Assembly: GCF_027483985.1 (NCBI RefSeq)
Contig: NZ_JAIXTJ010000043.1
Span: 65,400-126,052, forward strand
Origin: Flavobacterium sp.
GTDB lineage: Bacteria > Bacteroidota > Bacteroidia > Flavobacteriales > Flavobacteriaceae
Reading direction: 5' to 3'
Length of the DNA: 60,653 nt
This document shows, piece after piece, positions 57,582-60,653 of the stretch. A program made the position numbers and the translations under genes. Every line of letters starts with the position of its first letter. Positions within the stretch are counted from its first letter, which is position 1. The notes under the pieces were generated by a model, which made no database searches, was not told where the DNA came from, and saw only the letters and a program-made list of their open reading frames with translations.

Positions 57582-57941
57582 TTATAAATAATTATATTTT
57601 ACTTTTGCCCTTTGGTCATTTTGATCCCAATATAGTAAAGTTTTATTTCTTTTATACCAGTTTTTCCAATCTTTAATATTTTGTTCGGTTGGAGTAGCAA
57701 AAACTTCTCGACCATAACTATAATTTGACTTAATATTTGTGGTAGTTTCTAAAAAAAATATTGCACTATTAAATACTTCACCTGGAACTTTTTTGCCTTT
57801 GTACATACAATCTTGAATTATATGTAAATTTTTTAAATATTCTTTTTGAGCTTTATTTTTTTTTATTTGAATGTTTCCATAATTAGTTATACTGGCTAAT
57901 AAAAATAAAATTGACAAAAGGAGTTTTACGATGCTTTTCAT
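57582..57941 (-). CDS. Small secreted hypothetical protein
   Basis: The 119-residue protein starts at the ATG giving MKSIVKLLLSILFLLASITNYGN, a signal peptide; an upstream in-frame start would bury it. The mature part has a single Cys (IIQDCMYKG) and a Trp/Lys-rich end (DWKNWYKRNKTLLYWD). It is first of the four island genes. Function unknown; a periplasmic partner of the membrane proteins is possible. Confidence 0.7.
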   Translation of the reverse strand: MKSIVKLLLSILFLLASITNYGNIQIKKNKAQKEYLKNLHIIQDCMYKGKKVPGEVFNSAIFFLETTTNIKSNYSYGREVFATPTEQNIKDWKNWYKRNKTLLYWDQNDQRAKVKYNYL

Positions 57942-58045
57942 TTTTAATTGTAATAAGTCAAAAAATCCAGAATGGTGATTTAAGTAATCCATATCTATTT
58001 AGATTAGATTTTTTTTAATTTTAATATAATTTTCAAAGGTTTTTG

Positions 58046-58205
58046 AAGTCATTAAATTGAAAATCGTGTACTGTATCGTGCACTTTTTGTAAATGTATAA
58101 AAATTTTAGACATAAAAAAACGATTTAGAAAGTCTAAATCGTTTATAATCATCGTTTTGATATTAGTAGCGAGGACGGGAGTTGAACCCGTGACCTCAGG
58201 GTTAT
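58046..58205. repeat. Right 160-bp direct repeat (att-like), overlapping intact tRNA-Met
   Basis: This copy contains bases 36-74 of the intact tRNA-Met, the terminator, and flank. It pairs with 55939-56098 in the same orientation, 2,107 bases apart. Confidence 0.9.
58118..58144 (-). terminator. Terminator of tRNA-Met
   Basis: A 12-bp perfect stem (58118-58129 with 58133-58144), 3-base loop and minus-strand T run lie 22 bases beyond the tRNA 3' end. Confidence 0.85.
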
Positions 58206-58240
58206 GAATCCTGCGCTCTAACCAACTGAGCTACCTCGCC
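58167..58240 (-). tRNA. tRNA-Met (anticodon CAT)
   Basis: The 74-base sequence folds as a cloverleaf. It has acceptor GGCGAGG with CCTCGCT (one G-T pair), D stem GCTC/GAGC, an anticodon stem with loop TTCATAA, variable loop AGGTC and T stem ACGGG/CCCGT. CCA is not encoded. The last anticodon-stem pair (A with C) is mismatched. A paired first base argues against the initiator form. CAT could also be tRNA-Ile2 after lysidine modification. Its 3' half is duplicated at 56060-56098. Confidence 0.92.
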
Positions 58241-58375
58241 TGATATGGCATTCCCTGAATGCGGGTGCAAATATAAGCCAAATAAAACATTGTCCAAATA
58301 ATAATTTAAAAAAAAATATTTTTTTTATTTACCTCTTTTTTAAATAAAAATTATATATTTCGCAAAAATTATATT

Positions 58376-58768
58376 ATGTCACTAAAAGTACGTTACGAAA
58401 TAGAATTTCCAATTAATTCTTCACCACAATTATTGTATCAGTATATCTCAACACCATCAGGTTTGCAAGAATGGTTTGCTGATATTGTAAATTCAAGAGG
58501 TGAGTTTTTTACTTTTGAATGGGATGATACCGAAGAACATGCTAGATTGGCTTCAAAAAAATCAGGTGAAAAAGTTAAATTCAAATGGATTGACGAGAAC
58601 AAAAAGGATACAGAGTATTTTTTTGAATTACGAATTCTTGAAGATGAAATCACCAAAGATGTTTCCTTAATGGTAGTTGATTTTGCGCTAGAGGATGAAA
58701 TTGATGAATCGAGACAACTTTGGGAAAATCAAGTTTCCGATTTAAAACATGTTATTGGTTCAGTATAA
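58376..58768 (+). CDS. START-like domain protein (AHSA1-type fold)
   Basis: The 130-residue protein matches the START-like proteins of Bacteroidota: KVRYEIEFPINSSPQLLYQYIST at the start, GLQEWFADIV and a final amphipathic helix (ESRQLWENQVSDLKHVIGSV). The helix-grip fold binds a hydrophobic ligand or a chaperone partner; the ligand is unknown. A -7-like box (TATATTTCG, 58354-58362) precedes it. Confidence 0.85.
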   Translation: MSLKVRYEIEFPINSSPQLLYQYISTPSGLQEWFADIVNSRGEFFTFEWDDTEEHARLASKKSGEKVKFKWIDENKKDTEYFFELRILEDEITKDVSLMVVDFALEDEIDESRQLWENQVSDLKHVIGSV

Positions 58769-58784
58769 AATCATTTTTAAAACT

Positions 58785-58792
58785 TATATTTG
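58785..58792 (+). promoter_or_regulatory. -7 box upstream of the class IV aminotransferase
   Basis: TATATTTG is a perfect -7 box directly before a strong hairpin. Transcription from it would begin at or inside the 5' arm of that hairpin. Confidence 0.45.
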
Positions 58793-58793
58793 T

Positions 58794-58828
58794 CTCGTCT
58801 TGTTCTATAAGCAAGGCGAGTTTTTTTT
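58794..58828 (+). terminator. Terminator-like hairpin abutting the aminotransferase start codon
   Basis: CTCGTCTTG (58794-58802) pairs with CAAGGCGAG (58812-58820) around a 9-base loop, then eight T lead straight into the ATG at 58829. It ends the START-like gene but also occupies the whole leader of the next gene. Confidence 0.75.
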
Positions 58829-59659
58829 ATGATTAATTACAACGGCGAAATTTTATCTTCTGATACCACTTTATCTACTTCTAACAGAGCTTTTTTATAT
58901 GGCGATGGTGTTTTTGAAACTCTAAAAATAGTTAACAATAAAATCCTGTTTTTTGAAGATCATTATTTTAGATTAATGGCATCGATGCGAATTGTTAGAA
59001 TGCAAATTCCAAGTGATTTTACGCTAGAATATCTTGAAGAGCAAGTTTTAAACTTGGTTGCAGCCACTAATAATCAAAATTCGGCCAGAGTGCGAATTAC
59101 TGTTTTTAGAAATGATGGCGGTTATTATTTACCTCAAACTAGGACGGTTTCGTTTATAATTCAAGTGGCTGCATTAGCTGATATTCATTATTCGTTTTCT
59201 GATGCGATGTATGAAGTTGATTTATACAAAGATTTTTATATTACAAAACAATTACTTTCTACTATCAAGACAACCAATAAAATGATCAATGTCACGGGTA
59301 GTATTTTTGCAGATGAAAACGATTTGCAAAACTGTTTGTTACTTAACAATGAAAAAAATGTAGTAGAAGCTTTAAATGGTAATTTATTTATGTTGCTTGG
59401 AAACCAATTAATTACTCCGCCAATAGAAGATGGTTGTTTGAATGGTATTATGAGAAAACAGGTGCTTCAAGTTGCAAAAAACGTAGAAAATATTGAGGTT
59501 CTTGAACAATCAATATCTCCATTTGATTTGCAAAAAGCTGATGAATTATTTATAACTAATATGATTACAGGAATTCAACCTGTTACTAAGTATCGTAAAA
59601 AATCTTATGAAACTAGGGTATCTAAAGCGATTTTAGAAAAAATCAATGCTTTAATTTAA
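58829..59659 (+). CDS. Class IV aminotransferase (branched-chain aminotransferase / aminodeoxychorismate lyase-like)
   Basis: The 276-residue PLP enzyme has the fold-type IV signature: NRAFLYGDGVFET (~20-32), a lysine-bearing segment STIKTTNKM (~145-153), VVEALNGNLFML (~182-193) and DGCLNGIMRKQVL (~206-218). It could transaminate branched-chain or D-amino acids or release 4-aminobenzoate; sequence alone does not decide. It converges with yqgE and their ends overlap by 9 bases. Confidence 0.88.
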   Translation: MINYNGEILSSDTTLSTSNRAFLYGDGVFETLKIVNNKILFFEDHYFRLMASMRIVRMQIPSDFTLEYLEEQVLNLVAATNNQNSARVRITVFRNDGGYYLPQTRTVSFIIQVAALADIHYSFSDAMYEVDLYKDFYITKQLLSTIKTTNKMINVTGSIFADENDLQNCLLLNNEKNVVEALNGNLFMLLGNQLITPPIEDGCLNGIMRKQVLQVAKNVENIEVLEQSISPFDLQKADELFITNMITGIQPVTKYRKKSYETRVSKAILEKINALI

Positions 59660-60211
59660 TATTGGATTTTCAGGTGCATTAGACCAGATGATGTATTCAC
59701 CGCCTAATTCTATAATTTTTTCTTTCCAGAATTGTTTTGACGATTTACTTAAAATAGAAGTTTGATAGTTGTTTGTAGTAATAATCCAAGAATTGGCAAC
59801 AAGTTCTTCTTCGAGTTGGTTGGCGGCCCAACCGGTGTAGCCCAAGAAAAAACGAATATCTTCTTTATTGACTTTACCTTCGTTGATTAAGTTTTTAGTT
59901 AGTTCAAAATCACCACCCCAAAAAATGCCGTTAGAAATTTCAATGCTATTTGTAATTAGTTCAGGTATGGAATGAATAAAGTATAGATTATCTTGTTCAA
60001 CTGGTCCGCCATTATAGATTACAAACGAAGCATCAATTTCAGGAAGTAAGTCGTTAATGGTGTATTCCAAAGGTTTGTTCAAAATAAATCCTACGGAACC
60101 TTCTTGATTATGATCTGCCAATAATATCACTGATCTGTTAAAAGACAGATCGCCAATTATGGATGGTTCTGCTATTAAAAGTTGCCCTTTTCGAAGTTTT
60201 TCTGAAGTCAT
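59651..60211 (-). CDS. YqgE/AlgH family protein
   Basis: The 186-residue protein has the UPF0301 signature: KGQLLIAEPSIIGDLSFNRSVILLADHN at the start, GSVGFILNKPL (~38-48), YNGGPVEQDNLYFIHS (~66-81) and FLGYTGWAANQLEEEL. The biochemical role of the family is not settled. It lies between the aminotransferase and the HU gene, with a hup terminator in between. Confidence 0.92.
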   Translation of the reverse strand: MTSEKLRKGQLLIAEPSIIGDLSFNRSVILLADHNQEGSVGFILNKPLEYTINDLLPEIDASFVIYNGGPVEQDNLYFIHSIPELITNSIEISNGIFWGGDFELTKNLINEGKVNKEDIRFFLGYTGWAANQLEEELVANSWIITTNNYQTSILSKSSKQFWKEKIIELGGEYIIWSNAPENPILN

Positions 60212-60273
60212 AGTGACGCAATTTGAATTAAATGTACGAAAAAAAGTTATAAAACCAAATTTTAGGGTAAAAA

Positions 60274-60299
60274 AAAACCATTCGGTTAAGAATGGTTTT
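60274..60299 (-). terminator. Terminator of the HU gene
   Basis: AAAACCATTC (60274-60283) pairs with GAATGGTTTT (60290-60299) around a 6-base loop, with a T run following on the minus strand. Confidence 0.8.
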
Positions 60300-60320
60300 C
60301 TATATAAAATATAAACTAGA

Positions 60321-60593
60321 TTAGTTTACAGAACCTTCTAATTCTGCTCCAGCTTTAAATTTTACTACATTTTTAGCAGCGATTTGGATAGTTTTTCCAG
60401 TTTGTGGATTTCTTCCATCTCTTGCAGCTCTTTGAGATACTGACCAAGATCCGAAACCAACTAAAGAAACTCTTCCACCTTTTTTCAAAGTTGTTCCTAC
60501 GTTTCCTAAAAATGATTCTAAAGCCAATTTTGCTGCTGCTTTTGTAATTCCTGCGTCAGCAGCAATAGCATCGATTAATTCTGATTTGTTCAT
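60321..60593 (-). CDS. HU family DNA-binding protein
   Basis: The 90-residue nucleoid protein begins MNKSELIDAIAADAGITKAAA and carries the HU/IHF arm signature GFGSWSVSQRAARDGRNPQTG (~47-67). It bends and compacts DNA as a dimer. Monocistronic, with a -7 box (TAAATTTG on the minus strand, 60639-60646) 46 bases upstream and its own terminator. Confidence 0.95.
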   Translation of the reverse strand: MNKSELIDAIAADAGITKAAAKLALESFLGNVGTTLKKGGRVSLVGFGSWSVSQRAARDGRNPQTGKTIQIAAKNVVKFKAGAELEGSVN

Positions 60594-60638
60594 AATAATA
60601 GTTATTAATTGTTGGTTAAACTTTTTTGTTAATCAAAA

Positions 60639-60646
60639 CAAATTTA
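60639..60646 (-). promoter_or_regulatory. -7 box of the HU gene
   Basis: The minus strand reads TAAATTTG, matching TAnnTTTG. Confidence 0.5.
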
Positions 60647-60653
60647 GTAGAAA

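Larger units (their letters stand above)
56099..58205. mobile_element. Putative tRNA-Met-integrated mini-island
   Basis: A 2,107-base segment between the two 160-bp repeats. It holds four minus-strand genes for small membrane or secreted proteins, one of them frameshifted. Recombination between the repeats would restore one intact tRNA-Met and flank. The anticodon-loop breakpoint is typical of tyrosine-recombinase targets, but no integrase is present. It may be a non-autonomous element, a deletion remnant of a larger island, or a tandem duplication filled later. Confidence 0.65.

Overview
The window looks like chromosome from a member of the Flavobacteriaceae, most likely Flavobacterium or a close relative. 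DNA is strongly AT-rich. Putative promoters carry the Bacteroidota -7 box TAnnTTTG and there is little Shine-Dalgarno. Several giant secreted proteins end in a type IX secretion (T9SS) sorting domain, and GLPGLI, TonB-receptor-like and long-form GAPDH genes are typical of the group.

Layout. 1-2009 is the 3' part of a giant T9SS adhesin-like gene. It is followed by a repeat-rich spacer (2010-2455) and a small PING-tail membrane protein. 2782-9830 holds prfC, an operon of two SurA/PpiD-type chaperones plus MoxR, and two small membrane proteins. 10143-18977 holds two aconitases of different classes, a long GAPDH and an HtrA protease. 19193-21633 is dapF-GNAT-mltG. 21702-22227 is a type II toxin-antitoxin pair whose PIN toxin is broken by two in-frame stops. 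22232-28810 has a DUF2279 protein, a lysozyme-like protein and an accessory block of a TonB-receptor-like barrel, a GLPGLI protein and two small secreted cysteine proteins. 28085-31354 is a methyltransferase, a tyrosine phosphatase, dnaA and a thioesterase. 34010-40713 is conserved housekeeping (YigZ, HAD, ribD, GNAT, prmC, ABC permease, hisS). 40789-55471 is two giant T9SS genes: a LamG protein and a 3,097-residue M14 carboxypeptidase with hyalin-type repeats and MopE/calcium-type repeats. 58167-60593 is tRNA-Met(CAT), a START-like protein, a class IV aminotransferase, YqgE and HU.

The most unusual structures are two short insertions with the same logic. (1) At 56099-58205 a 2.1-kb segment of small membrane and secreted proteins lies between 160-bp direct repeats that include the 3' half of tRNA-Met, with the break in the anticodon loop. 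(2) At 31422-34077 a 2.66-kb segment with a T9SS protein and a pseudogene lies between 65-bp direct repeats that duplicate the 3' coding end of yigZ. Neither carries a recognisable integrase. Inside the first, one gene is frameshifted by a 16-bp tandem duplication whose loss would restore a full-length reading frame, so it may be a reversible switch.

The housekeeping genes cover the TCA cycle and glycolysis (two aconitases, GAPDH), riboflavin and lysine/peptidoglycan synthesis (ribD, dapF, mltG), envelope protein folding (SurA-like pair, HtrA), translation (prfC, prmC, hisS) and replication (dnaA, HU). The accessory genes are nearly all exported. All family assignments come from reading the sequence; no database search was possible.
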